This document shows, in pieces, positions 37,101 through 50,180 of a DNA stretch of 64,000 nt. A model generated the notes under the pieces. That model made no database searches. It saw nothing but the letters and a program-made list of their open reading frames with translations, and was not told where the DNA came from. A program made the position numbers and the translations under genes. The stretch is from Pampus argenteus (lineage: Eukaryota; Chordata; Actinopteri; Scombriformes; Stromateidae), in contig CM072875.1 of the NCBI GenBank assembly GCA_036937835.1, positions 13,095,001 through 13,159,000 on the forward strand, given 5' to 3'. The number at the start of each line of letters is the position of its first letter. Position 1 is the stretch's first letter.

Positions 37101-38977
37101 CAGTGAGGTGTCCCAAACATACTAATAGTAAAGAGTTCTACCAAATAGTATACCAAATCTCTTTGAAGCCTATTATACATAGTAACCTATGTTGTGGTGA
37201 GTCTCTCAGAGCTGTCGATTTTAAGTTTATTAGGGCAATGTTAAGCTTGTAGGTTAATATAGTGGATCACATAAACCCACACGAGCTGACTGCCTGCCTT
37301 CTGCATGAGTCTAACTTTGACACAGAGTTCCTTTTTAAATCAAGGACCCACAGACATAGAAACAGGCGTGAGAAAGATGGGGCATGTTAAAACCTTACAT
37401 TTAAAAAAATATTTGAACTCAAAGTATAAAAATAAGTATAGTAGCTATTATACTATAATGATTTTTTACAGTTTCAGGGCTCCAAATGTTCAAGCAGCGC
37501 TCCTGTTCCCAGTAGTAGTTAAGCCCCTAAATCTTGCTGTATTGGTGTCATGCTGTGCTGCTGTGCACCCTACGGAGACACTTAAAGTCCTCCAGTGGGT
37601 GAGACTGACCTCAGATGTGGAGTGTGGTTTCTTTTGTACCGTTACTCCCAAATGAGAAGCTACATGCACACTGTTCCCTATTCTCTTCAACAAAGGCAAA
37701 GGTCTTTTTTAGGCCCACTCCATATTAGACGGTACCCTTCTATTTTTTTTTTAGTAGGTAATTTGAACACCTTGGCAATAAGAAGTGTCTCAGATGGGTG
37801 AGAAGGAGAAACGTGTATGAGACATGTGAAATTTGTGCATCAGAAATATCAGAATATAACAGTAACAACTCTTCTCCCTTTTGTGTCTCTTATCAAGATA
37901 ATTTAAATTACATTTTCTTCTATTTTGTTGCAAATTGTTCAGTTCTCCTTCTGTCTCTCCCTCACAGCTCAAACTCCCACAGTCCATCTCCTCCCAGCAG
38001 CTCGAATGCCTTCAGTCTGCTGAGCTCAGAGCAGGACAACCCTTCAAGCAGCGGCTGCAGGTTAGTGCACCAACCACAAACACAGTGTCACACAGCCCGA
38101 TCATATCACAGGACAACAGTCTCATTCTTAGTTTACCACCCAATGATGCTTATAAAATGATATCCCAGAATATGGATGAGTTAAATACCATTTCATTGTA
38201 TTTAATCTGGCTTTGAGGGACTCTTTTTTTAAATTTTTTTATACTTATTGCCATATCTGACTTGCTGTTGCGCACGTGTGTGTGTGTGTCATTTTGCAAA
38301 TTGCAGTAGTCAGGAATCCGCCAAAGCCAAGACCCAGAAGGAGGTGATTAAAACCCTGAAAGAGCTGAAACTTCACCTGCCTGCTGAGAAGAGACACAAT
38401 AACAAGTCCTCCACATTGAACACCCTCAAGTACGCCCTGCGCTGTGTCAAACAGGTGGCAGGTATAGTGCATTTATATCAACCTGTCTTGTCTTTTCTGT
38501 GATTCTGTCTCGTGTATTACTACCAACCTCTTTCCGGTGTTTTGGGGGTCTGTTCCTATATACCTACAGTCTGTTTATTGTATGTTTCCGATCAGTAAAT
38601 ACACAAACGTACTAATTTTCTTACCACAAGAATGTCTCTTCTTTGCCTCTCAGTAGAGAGTAGCAGAGCGGGAGGGAATGTTTTTGTCGGCGTAGTGGTC
38701 TGTAAATGCTTAATTCTAGCCTGCCTAAACATTTACAGATGGAAATGCGTGGGTAGGGGTTTAGCAGTAAAGTCTACATATTGGTTGTTACAGTAAATGA
38801 CGCATTTGAGTGTCGTAGTTCATTGTTAAAACATGTCGGCAGTGTGATTGCATCATCATGTTATTGGACTCCTCATTCAAACTAATAATTATGTGGAGAC
38901 TATTGCTAATAATTGTGTGTAATAAAAAGTTACATTTTCTATCCTGTTTTATGTTTTGAGTTTGTCAAAATCATTTA

Positions 38978-39010
<33 letters not shown>

Positions 39011-42000
39011 AGCCAATGAGGAGTATTACCAGCTGCTGATGATCAATGATAGTCAGCCTTCAGGCTTGGATGTGTCATCTTATACGATAGAGGAGATAGA
39101 CAGCATTACTTCGGAATACACCCTAAAAAACAATGTAAGTGACTGAATTATGCTTAAAATAATACTAATATTTAAATTTAGATATTGCTGTGTGTACTTT
39201 CGATTTTCAAACGGTTATCTAAAAAAAACTTTCACTTGACTGTTTCTAAGCTGTTGTTTATCTCTCATTCATCACTTCATCACGTCTCTTCAACAGGACA
39301 TTTTCGCAGTAGCAGTGTCTCTATTCACAGGAAGGATAGTCTACATTTCTGATCAGGCTGCCTCCATCCTCAACTGCAAAAGAGATGTGTTCAAGAACAG
39401 CAAGTTCGTGGAGTTCCTGACGCCGCAGGATGTTAGCGTGTTCTACAGTTTCACGACGCCTTACCGCTTGCCCTCCTGGAGCATGTGCACCGGAGCAGGT
39501 ACATACATGGTTCTTTTAATTCATGTTAATAGTAATAACTGAGAGGAGATCCTTCATCATGATTGTTGCTAGTAAAGATGACAGTAATGCTGAGAGATAA
39601 GGATGTCTCATTTGCTTGGCGTAAAGCACTGGTTGCCATAAACGTGTTGCAAGATCAAGTTGACCTGATGTTTGCCACTTTAAGCTGAGTGGAGTAGACT
39701 GCTGTCTCGCATGCAAAAATAACTTCAATCTAATCTACATTAAAAGAGTGTCCCTTTTTCTGTTGTGATTTGTTCCCCCTATGTCTGGAAATATTTTGTC
39801 TAGCGTAGAAAACCCTTTAATTTAAATTCATTGCATTAAGTGCAGCACTAGCATTTGGCAGGATCACATTGCTTTTGAATTTAAACATTTCTTTTTTCCC
39901 CGTTTCAGAGTCATCCCCACCCGACTGCATGCAGGAGAAGTCCTTCTTTTGTCGTATCAGGTTCGTGGGTGTTGGTTGAACTGCTGTGTCAGGCCATCTG
40001 CTGCTTGTATCCGTTTATAGTTCATATTCATGCGTTCATTCAACTCTACATGCTTTTCAATTAGTTTGTGACATCACATGTGTGTCACCTATAATCAGAT
40101 GCTTTTTCCAAGATAAGACTTATACATATAGGCAGGCAGATGCACACAATCATAAAAGGCACACACACACACGCAGACATACAGACCTTACTGTACTTGT
40201 TAGGACTTTCCATTGATTTTATCATTTTTTATTATTACACTTTTGACTTGACTTTGTTTAAACATAAGAAATGAATTTGTTTTGCAAAAATGCCGTAACA
40301 ATTAAAGTCTCACGTTCACAACAGCAAAAATGAAAGAATTCAGAGATACCATATAGTTACACATGGTTGAGAAAATAGCTAAACATTGCCCCCTTGTGTT
40401 AAGAAGCTTGAAATGCAAAGTCCATGAACATAAGTATGAAGGAGTGAGAATATTTCTGAATACTCGTATGGAATAGACATTGATTATGTTTTGTTTGATT
40501 TTTAACTTATTTACAGTGGTGGAAAGGAGTGTGAGGGCGACCTGCAGTACTATCCTTTCCGCATGACACCCTACCTGATGAAGGTCCAAGACACAGTACA
40601 TGCTGAGGACCAGTTCTGCTGCCTCCTCCTGGCTGAGAGGGTTCACTCTGGCTATGATGGTGAGAATCCATATATAGGTTTGGGAAATCAGTTTTAATAA
40701 TCAAACAAAAAAAAGTACTGAAAAACATTTATACAAAGATGATTTAAACGATAAAGATGGCTTTTTGAACTCGTCCCCGTCCTATTTGAGACGACGTAGA
40801 CCTCAAGTAATTACATTTGTTCTTTTGTTTACCTTAAAGCACCCAGAATCCCAACAGACAAGCGCATCTTCACCACCACACACACGCCAAGTTGTGTGTT
40901 CCAGGATGTAGATGAGCGGTAAGCCATGGCAGAAAATATATTATTGGTGACCACTCAGATATAAGAGTATAATAGAATTGATGCTATGGCATGCTAGCTA
41001 TAATAAAGTCCATATGTGTTTTTTATGTATTAGGGCCGTTCCTCTCCTTGGGTTCCTCCCCCAGGATCTGATCGGCACCCCAGTCCTCCTTCACTTGCAT
41101 CCTAATGACCGACCGATAATGCTGGCCATCCACAAAAAGAGTGAGTTCATGGAATTGAACAGATAAAGAAGGATTTCCCCTGTCTGCACAGGAAATCTGT
41201 CCCCGCAGTGTTCTGAATATATTTTTTGTCTTTTCCCTGCAGTCCTCCAATACGCAGGGCAACCATTTGACCACTCGTCCATCCGGTTCTGCGCACGAAA
41301 CGGAGAATATATCATTCTCGATACCAGCTGGTCCAGTTTTGTCAACCCTTGGAGCCGCAAGGTCTCCTTCATTATTGGGAGACACAAAGTCCGAATGTGA
41401 GTATTACTGCTTTGTAATATGTACATTGATTCACAGTTTGTCATAGATCAATATCCCAGTGCTTGAACACATAGTATGATGTTTATCATGTATGTTGCAA
41501 GAAAGTTTATCTTGACCTGCTGATGTGTGTTGTTGTTTTCCAGGGGACCTGTGAATGAAGACGTTTTCATCGCCCCGGCCTCTGCTATGGCCGAGATGAA
41601 GACCATGGACTCTGACATCCAGGAGATTACTGAGCAGATCCATAGGCTCCTGCTACAGGTAAGAAAGGATAAGCAATTAAAAATATGATACATCTGATGA
41701 TATTGAGACCTCAAAGAGGCTAAAGAAAAAGAACATAAGCTAAATAAGAGCAACACTTTGGATAACTTTATTCAGTGCTGTATCCTCTTTGAGCTTTGAC
41801 GCTATCTCTTCATTTCTTCCCTTTCTTTATCTTTGATCAGCCCGTTCATAACAGCGGGTCCAGTGGCTATGGTAGTTTGAACAGCAATGACCACCTTCTG
41901 GGCATGACCTCTTCTAGTGAGAGCCTAAACAATGGTAGCGGAGCCAAGATGCGAGGAGAGGAGGAGGAAGTGAACAGCAAAGCCAGACCGGTGAGTGAAC

Positions 42001-45000
42001 CCAAATACTTATAGTTTGGTGAAGCATGTTTAAGCGCAGGTGATCCTCCTGCCTGTGGAAACAGAAAATATTGGGTGGTTTATTTCATAAACAATAACTT
42101 TGACCTGAAAAGTGGGATCATTTTATTTCAGCCTTAGAGTGAAAAGTATACATATTTATTGAAATTGATTGAGCCATGTTGAATTTTGTCCATAGCACAG
42201 AACATCTTAATAAAATCTGCTACCAACATATGTTAAATCAGATACAACAGACAGTGGAAGGACAGAAGTTGCTGTATACTGACCCTTTAAGTATTGTCTC
42301 CGTTTCGCAGCGAACTTTTCAGGAAATCTGTAAGGGAATACATCTTCAGAAGAGCCAGGAGCAGCAGACAACCAAACCAGACAACAAGAAAAGCAATGGC
42401 AGTAAGTCCAACTGATAACTACCTGCACATCTGTGTGTGTGTGTGTGTAGATGAGAGTGTGTTTGTGATAGAGGCGGTGTCTTTTTGAGACTTGTTCTGT
42501 TCTGAAATCTCATATTTTGTTAAATTGACCCCATTCTTCACCTGTCCCCTAACTCCTGACCTCTCTTCAGTAGAGTCTGTACAGAAAAGCCCAGTGGTTG
42601 TGCGGCCCAAAGACTCAGCTGCTCCTCTCAGCTTGAGGGAGAGCGGGACGACTGTTGAGGAGAGTGGGGCTTCTTTCCAAGAGGAGATGACTTTTAATGA
42701 TCAAGCAGTCTACTCCTACCAGCAGATCAGCTGTCTGGACAGTGTTATCAGGTATAAACATAAGGATTCACATGATGTCATAGAATGATATCCACATGCC
42801 ATGGTGTAATATCAAATATTCATATTTTGTGTTTGTCGTGGTGGAATAAATATAGCAAGTGGGTTCACGTCTTGTTTGTTATCCCTGCAGAATACTAGAT
42901 GACTATACTTGATGGAATAAGAAAACTCATTGTGTTGTTATGATTCCTGTAGGTACCTGGAGAACTGTAATGTTCCCATCACCATGAAGAGGAAGTGCCA
43001 ATCTTCCTGTAACACTACGTCCTCTAACTCAGATGAGGACAAACAGAAAGGATCCGACAGCATGCAGGTGTCTGAAGGTATGTTTCATCGCTTCATTTCG
43101 CAGACATTCATTTTAAACATCTCTCTCAAACATATCATATCATATCAGTATCTCATGTTCTCTGTTCTCTTTGGCAGAACCAGCCTTGTTAAATGATCAA
43201 TCTGCTCTCTCCACTTTGGATGATCGAGACAAAAAGTCCAGTAACGAGGCCACAGCGGTAGTGGGCACTTCACTGCCCCTACCTGTACCTAACAAACCAG
43301 AAAGTGTGGTGTCCATAACCAGCCAGTGTAGCTACAGTAGCACCATAGTGCATGTTGGGGACAAGAAACCTCTACCGGAGTCGGGTACAGTGCAGTTGAA
43401 AATTATTTCCTCCAACATGATTTCAATTACTGTTGCATATTAGTCACACAGAGGATTCAGGTCTTCAGAAAAAAAATGTCTATTAGACAAAAGGAACCTG
43501 AGTAACATATTATTTGGATTTATTTTTTTTTTTCAATTGATTTATAGGCTACTTTATATGGGTGACATAGGTTTGGGTAACTTTGTTCTTACATGCAATG
43601 GTGTAAATGATATAATCTAAAAAAATGTGTGAAAAAGAAATTGTTTACTCAGGTTGTCATTTTGAAGATCTGAAACTACCTAGTGTGAGAAATATTCAAT
43701 AACAAAGGAAAGGGAAGAGGCAAATATTTTTTACAGCGCTGTGAATACAACTGAATGCTTTTTATATGTGCGTGCTTCATTCTGTGTCTTTTGTGTGCAT
43801 GTGTGTTTCAGTGGACGCTTGGCAACTTATATCTCTGTTCGATTTCGATAGATTTTTTTTTCAATCTAATATAAAGTAATGTCAGTGGCAACTCTAGTTC
43901 TAGTAGTATAGAGTTTCTCCTCTGCACTATTATTTGTTAGAGTTGCAATCATGGTAATCATGTTAATAAGCAGTGAAAGTTTTATTATTGATATCATGGC
44001 AGAAATACTATCATGATAAACGAATTGGCATATTGGCATTGTCAAACAAACAGGCCCAACACTGTGTGCGTGTCTGCGTGTTATACTGCAAAAACATTGC
44101 TTTCGCCGCTGCTGCTGCAAATGCTTAACAGTTGTACATAAAATTCCACTTTTTTATTTCTTTCTCATTAAAACTGTTTCCCCACTGTCATCCGTACAGA
44201 GATCATAGAGGACATCTCAGGTGCAGGAGACACAGCAGAATCCAGCCAGAACCCCCCTGGGGTTCCTCCTTCGGCTGTTTCACCACCCAATCAGGAGAGA
44301 GAGTCCTACAAGAAACTGGGGTTGACCAAGCAGGTTTTGGCAGCCCATACACAGAAGGAGGAACAAGCCTTTCTGTGCCGCTTCAAAGAGCATCGCGGAC
44401 TCACAGCCCTCAAAGCAAACTGCTCTCGATATCTGGAGCGCCAGAGAGAACAGATGGCTAGCGATGGTACAACTGCACATTACACTTAAACAAGTCCAGT
44501 CATTTCTATTGGTAACTGCAACATAGCAATCACTAAGTTAAATGTCTAAGTCCAATGGGGAAAGAGCCAGGAGATGTCAGATCTTTCAGATAAACTTGTA
44601 TGAAAGAGAAAACGCAATGCTGTAAGTTATAAACATTTCTTTCACTTTTAAACATAGTCTGGCTGCTTGTTTTTTTTCCCTATTGGACTTTGTTGTAGGG
44701 ATGTCACTTTGTTCTCAGATCTCAGCAATTACTTTGCTATACAGTGTTACCATAACCAACAGAAATGATACCCAGAAATAAGACAAAGGTTTAAATAAAC
44801 TGGAATTTGTCAACTCACAACAATAATCACTCAAATTCACAAATTGATCAGCAAATTCTGTTTTATCTTCTTGGCCCCATAGCTGTACCTGTTGCTCGAT
44901 CCCGCAAGCCGGGTGGACCAAGTGCAGAGCCAGCCACACGCCGGGGTTTACGGAATAAGAAGACGAAGTCAAAGCGAGTGAAGCAAAATGAGTCCTCAGA

Positions 45001-48000
45001 CAGTACAGTGTCCCATCAGAGACAACAGCATCTGCGGCCTCCTCTTCGAAACCACGGCCTCAACCCGACCTCTTGGTCTCCTTCTGAGGCTTCACAGTCC
45101 ACTTTTCCCATGGCCTACCCTGCTGTGATGCCAGGCTACCCCCTCCAGGTTTACCCTAGAGCCAATTCAGACATGACTCTACAAGGCTTTGGCGACAACC
45201 ATGGCACCCAGGCCCCTCCCTGCCCGCCACCCATCCATCCTGCTCCCTACACAGCCCCCATGGTAACCCCCATTGTGGCTCTAGTGCTGCCCAACTATGT
45301 GTATCCTCCAATAGCCCCCGGGCCTCCACCACCACAGCCGCTGTACCAGACAGAGAATGGCGGCTTCCCCACCCAAACGCAGCCTTTCTGTCAGACTGCT
45401 TTTCCAGGCCAGGGCGCCTTCACAGCTCCACCTGCCTTCAGTGCCCAGAACCACTTTGCTCCTCAAGCTGGCTACCTGACCCCGTCATTCTACTTCCCTC
45501 CATCCTCAGAAACCCCAAAGGCCCCCATGGAGGGCCAGTCTCGCTCCTCTACACCACACTCTGGAGGAGGTGGAGGCCATGTGTCCCCTCCACTGTTTCA
45601 GTCTCGCTGCAGCTCGCCTCTAAACCTGCTGGAGCTGGAGCTGTCTGTGGACAGGCAGGACAGCACTGTGCTCTCCTCTGGAGGACAAGGGAACAATACA
45701 GCTGAGAGGGAGAAAGGAGCAAGCAGCATCCAAGCCAAAGAGCTGAAGCAGGTAAACAAGGAAACAAACCTAATCTTTGTTCTTTTCTTTTCTTTTCTTT
45801 TCTTTTCTTTTCTTTTCTTTTCTTTTCTTTTCTTTTTTCCTTTTTCTACCCCAAGTCTCCCAATCCCTATGACTGATATTCCTAAATCTGTAACCTTCTT
45901 AAATAGTCAGAATCTAATGTCAATGCCTCGCTGAACTTAAATCTCTGTGGGGTGTTTGAACTCCCGTAGGTAGGCTGTGGCATGTTCCCGCGAGACATTC
46001 ATTCATATGTCACTCAGCCTTTTGGGGATTTAATGCCATCGTCACAATGAGTCCTCCGGATTATTCACAGTTTTAAAGTGCAGCAGTTTCTTACTATTGT
46101 AATGCTATGCCATGTGTAAAGTCAAGTCAGTCTAGACTCCTCATATGAAATGTGGCCCAGGGTGTTAACACGTGATGTTATCCCTTACACCCTTTAGCCA
46201 TCTCTCAGTCTCCTTGGTCCATGTGGACCCTTGTATTACGAGGGCACGCCCTGTGTCTGTGAACGTTTGTCTTGGGATAAAGTGTGCTCTAGGCTGAGGG
46301 CTTGCAGCAAAGAGGTAGGCGAATCATCAGCGAACTTCCACACTTCTCCAATCCCATTCCTTCCCCAATTCCATATGTCAATTAAGTGTAACAGTTTCTC
46401 TTTTTTCCTTTTCATGACTTATTTGTATACTTGATCTTAGCTGTTCATATCTACCCAGTAAAATGATTTGATGAATGCACAGGGCTATGAAACTAAAAAG
46501 ACATAATCTGACCTAAAAAACCCCTCAAAACATACATGCACTTTTTGATTTTGCATGTAAGACCTCGAAGCTTTAAACCATACCACTAATATTAGCTGCC
46601 GAACTGAATTCTAGCATCAAAAGACAAATGTGGGAACATGTTATTGTTTTGTCTGTGTTTGTATTATACTGATATGTGCAGCAAACATCTATCTTCTGGT
46701 ATACATGAATGCAGTGTTAAATATACTGTACAATTCAATTCATGAATGTAATAGTATCCCTCCTTTAAAGGGATCAGTGCACACCAGAGAAACTATATTG
46801 TAACTGTGTACTATGGTAATGGTATTGTGTACCAAATAACTGGTGAGATGGACACTTTTCCATGAAATATACTTCCAATTAAGATGCAACATGGCCAATG
46901 ATTTTACACAGGCCTCTATTACAAGGATGCAGCGACAGAACAGTTGACCAGCTGTATGATGTCAAGCTTCAGTTAATCTAAATCTCTCTTTGATGTCTTT
47001 CTTGCAGGCAAGCTCTCGTGGTGATGGGAACAACAGTGATGCCAACACCTCATCCAGTGACATGTTAGACATTATCCTACATGAGGACTCCTGTTCAGGC
47101 ACTGGTTCAGCCACCTCGGGGTCCATGGGCTTTGGGTCCAACGGCTGTGAAACCTCAGCCAGCGGGACGTCCAACAGTGGGACATCTAAGAGCAGGACAT
47201 CGGCCAGTGGAACCTCAGCTAGTGGGACCTCCGGTAGTGGAACAGGTCAGACTAAACTTTGAACATTTTATGGAAGTATGAAATAAAGTCAACGTCATGC
47301 ATTCTTAATTAGCAATAAAAACTGAATACAAGAAATGTTTTCAAAATCTACCAAACACAGATACTATATTTTCTGAAGTATGTAGTTGAAATGCAGTGTG
47401 ATAAGGTTCAGCAATTGAAGTAAACCCTGCATTACAACAACATAATATTATTAATGCTGAGGTTTGGCATTGCCTTGCAGGAAGCAACAGTAGTAAATAC
47501 TTTGGCAGCGTGGACTCATCCCAGAACAGCCAGAAGGTCAACAGTCACTCAAGCAGCAGTGACGGGAGGCCCGTTGAGATGGAGCACTTTATCAAGTATG
47601 TACTGCAACACCCAATGTGGCTGGTCATGATGTCAGGCGTAGCCATAGAGGACGAGGATTGTGGCCCTGTAGACAATACTGTTCAGATTAATATTTTATC
47701 AGCACACTGTCCTCAGCACACTGTCCTCTGTTCCTCATGAACAGACATGTTGTCTCTTCATAGACAGTGGAGGATGTGTATGCAGTGAGGAGGCAGAACA
47801 TATCAGTGAGGTGTTGTGATACAGCGGCTCATCAGTAGACATTTAGAAGTAATACAACTTGGTGGCGGCCTATAAGATCTTAGTTTTTTACTTGCTGCAT
47901 CTTGACAGACAACTGACTTGGTTGCCAACATGACACACAGAGGTACAACAACAACACCAAAAGGTTGCGGACTGAAATGTTACACAGCGTCAAACATGAT

Positions 48001-49035
48001 TTTCTGGGCAAAATCATCCACATCTTATTAAAATCTAGAGCCATGGCCATGTCATAGGACAAAAGCTTTAAACTGTACACCCTAAAATATAAGATGAAGC
48101 CAAATAGAGGAGAGATGCAGTTGTGTTGCCTTCCTTGTGCATGAGAGACTGCACACATGATTTTCTGTCATGATCAAGGTCTGTAAAAAGGAACAAGCGG
48201 AAGTAGCAGTGACAGTTTTTAACCACTAGATGACAGACATACACTAACAGTCATTAGATAAAAGGGGACAGACACTGACTGAGAGATCAATGGATGAGTG
48301 CAGAAGGTTATCAGCAAAGTGTTTTTACTACTGACTGGTAGCGATCTTCTTCCAACTTACTTCTTTGTAAATCCCTTGAAAAATTTACCTGTGAGTGACT
48401 GTTGGATAGTTGCAGTAATATGTTGACTGTCTCTGTGTTTCCCGGTTTGCAGCTGCAGTGACATTCAGAGAGTTCTCAGAGAGGACAGAGAAAAGCTGCG
48501 GCTGCTGCAGAAGTGCCAGCCACGCTTCACAGAGGAGCAGAAGAAGGAGCTGCTTGAAGTCCACCCCTGGATTAAGAAGGGAGGTCTGCCCAAGGCAATA
48601 GACATCAAGGTAGAAAGAAAAAAATCAGTGAATTTATCAAACAGTTGCTCATTGTAGTGTTTGGAATGTAAAATGTACAGCAGAAAAAAATACTGACTTT
48701 CAATTTTTTGCTCTTGACATATATTTCTTAAAAGAAACATCAAAAATTATCAAAGTTTTGTGCCCAACCTCTGTGTCTTTGTTCCCTTGACGCATTATCT
48801 CTCCCCCTCTAACTTTTAATGCCTCATTTGTGGTGTCCAGGTGTGCTCCTGCTGTGACAGCACCTCAGCGGCGGCAGCGGCAGAGGACCAGCCAGACTTG
48901 GACATCGGTGACACAGACACAGAGGAGATCAGCTGCCAGAGGAGACCCAGAGAGGAGCCCTCAAACAATGTTGTCATCTCCTGCCACAGCCCTTCTCCTG
49001 CCTCCTGCTCTCAGACACAACCAGCTAGACAATAA
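34177..49035 (+). CDS. per2: Period circadian clock 2
   Basis: Clock repressor that binds cryptochromes and inhibits CLOCK/BMAL1 in the nucleus; in fish it is light-induced. Twenty-two coding exons close in frame (1420 aa): 34177-34586, 37968-38060, 38307-38461, 39013-39134, 39297-39498, 39909-39960, 40517-40659, 40840-40918, 41034-41140, 41243-41396, 41544-41658, 41841-41990, 42311-42401, 42571-42751, 42953-43077, 43178-43384, 44200-44466, 44883-45751, 47008-47245, 47481-47631, 48453-48609, 48841-49035. The order is an acidic Ser-rich N-tail (MSEDSDS), PAS-A (about 245-330), PAS-B (about 385-500), a beta-TrCP degron (SSGYGSL, near 550), the CK1 phosphoswitch (ESVVSITSQCSYSS, near 768), a Pro-rich region, Gly-Ser-Thr repeats and the C-terminal cryptochrome-binding domain with a zinc-type CxxC (VCSCC). 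PER2-type sequence and the hes6 neighbour favour per2 over per1. The exon 20 donor is uncertain. Confidence 0.93.
36178..36198 (+). repeat. (CA)n microsatellite in per2 intron
   Basis: About ten CA units within the intron after the first coding exon. Confidence 0.85.
36553..36611 (+). repeat. (CTCA)n microsatellite in per2 intron
   Basis: About fourteen uninterrupted tetranucleotide units within the intron after the first coding exon. Confidence 0.9.
38979..39012 (+). repeat. Long poly-T tract forming the per2 exon 4 splice acceptor
   Basis: About 30 consecutive T bases followed by GCAG directly before coding exon 4 (39013). Confidence 0.9.
45752..47007 (+). other. per2 intron 18
   Basis: Apart from the pentanucleotide repeat at its start I see nothing coding in this 1.26-kb intron. 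Open frames are short and without splice context. Confidence 0.5.
45774..45840 (+). repeat. (TTTTC)n microsatellite just after per2 exon 18
   Basis: About eleven pentanucleotide units starting some 20 bases inside the intron after the donor at 45751. The frame stays open through the repeat, so intron retention would add a Phe/Leu/Ser-rich tail before a stop at 45934. Confidence 0.9.
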
Positions 49036-49845
49036 AGTGCTCAGGACTTTCAGAGTGACATTGACTGCCAATCAGCCTCTTGTCCTGAGCGATCACAACA
49101 ATGAAGAGCAACTTTTGAAGAGGGATTCATTTACACAAAGCATCAGACAGATCCTTGGCTCTTCACATAAGAATAACTGTCTGTCTTTCTGTTTTATGAG
49201 TTTTATCTGTTTAGAAAAACGGTGGCTCAAACAGTCAAGACTTTTTAGAATGTGAATATATGTAGTGGACATCAAATTATATTTTATTTTAATATATTAC
49301 TTTAAAGCTTTTTTTTTACTTTCTATGTTCATTAACTGTTTCTTTGTAGCATTTATCAGTGTGCAGCACTTAGTTTGGTATGTTTGGCACTGTGTAGCTA
49401 ATGCAGAACCCAGAAAGGAAAAAAAACAACAATTTGTGCTCTTAGAACAGACAGTTGGGTCGAGGTCAAACAAGTATTAACCAACTGGAGCAGTGACACG
49501 CCAGGAAGTGGTTCAGTGGTGTTCTAACTGTCGCGGTTACTGATTGAATTCAGTGTTTTGTGAAGTCATTTCCTCAGTTACAACACTGTCCTACGTCAGC
49601 ATATTGTTAACAGTTGGAGTTTCAGCCACTCCATCGTGCATACCCATCAAGCACTTAAATGAATGCACAGGTACACTTTGTGGGCTGCACTGGAAGAAGA
49701 GGAAAAATGAGAATGAGGTTTGTGAACTGTACAACGGCTCTATTTGACCTAATTTATATCAGTGTTGCAACATGTTCTTTTAAATTAAGAAATTCACTTG
49801 AAAAAAATGCTAGACAAGGTCTGAAGCTACCTCCATCCACACCAG

Positions 49846-50180
49846 CAGTGGTAGAATGCCTGAGAGGTAAAAGTAGTAATACCACAATGTATAAATACTC
49901 CATTACAAGTAGAATTTTTACTCAAGTAAAAGTATTATTATATGTACAGTATCAAAATAAAAGTCCTAGTTATGCATAAAAGAGTGTTATAATATATATT
50001 ATTTATCGGATTAGTATTGATGCATCAGCAGCTGATTATATTGTTGATATAACTATATAACAATCGGCTGTCAGATAAATGTAATGGAGTAGAAAAATAA
50101 GCTAGCATAACATATAAAGTACAAGTACAACACAATTGTACTGTAAGTATGTAAATGTTCCAAGTTATTTTCCACCACTG
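49846..50180 (+). mobile_element. Non-autonomous DNA transposon (MITE), copy 1
   Basis: Begins CAGTGGTAGAATG and ends TTTTCCACCACTG, which are imperfect terminal inverted repeats. Internal words such as TACTCAAGTAAAAGTA, AGTCCTAGTTATGC and GATGCATCAGCAGC belong to a very common teleost repeat. No target-site duplication is evident. It may lie within the per2 3' UTR. Confidence 0.6.

Noticed and set aside
44807..45934. Single 375-codon open frame read as a separate gene
   Set aside because: Most of it (from 44883 to 45751) is per2 exon 18. The first codons are intron before the acceptor, and the Phe-rich end is the pentanucleotide repeat after the donor.
47765..47806. Possible small per2 exon between ATAG and GTGAGG containing a TYQ-like reading
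   Set aside because: The frame that reads TYQ contains a stop, and none of its frames ends in the phase needed by exon 21.
34177..49035. Assignment to per1 instead of per2
   Set aside because: The Ser-rich phosphoswitch block, the overall protein and the neighbouring hes6 and itm2c match PER2; in human the bHLH gene next to PER1 is HES7, and this one is of the HES6 type.
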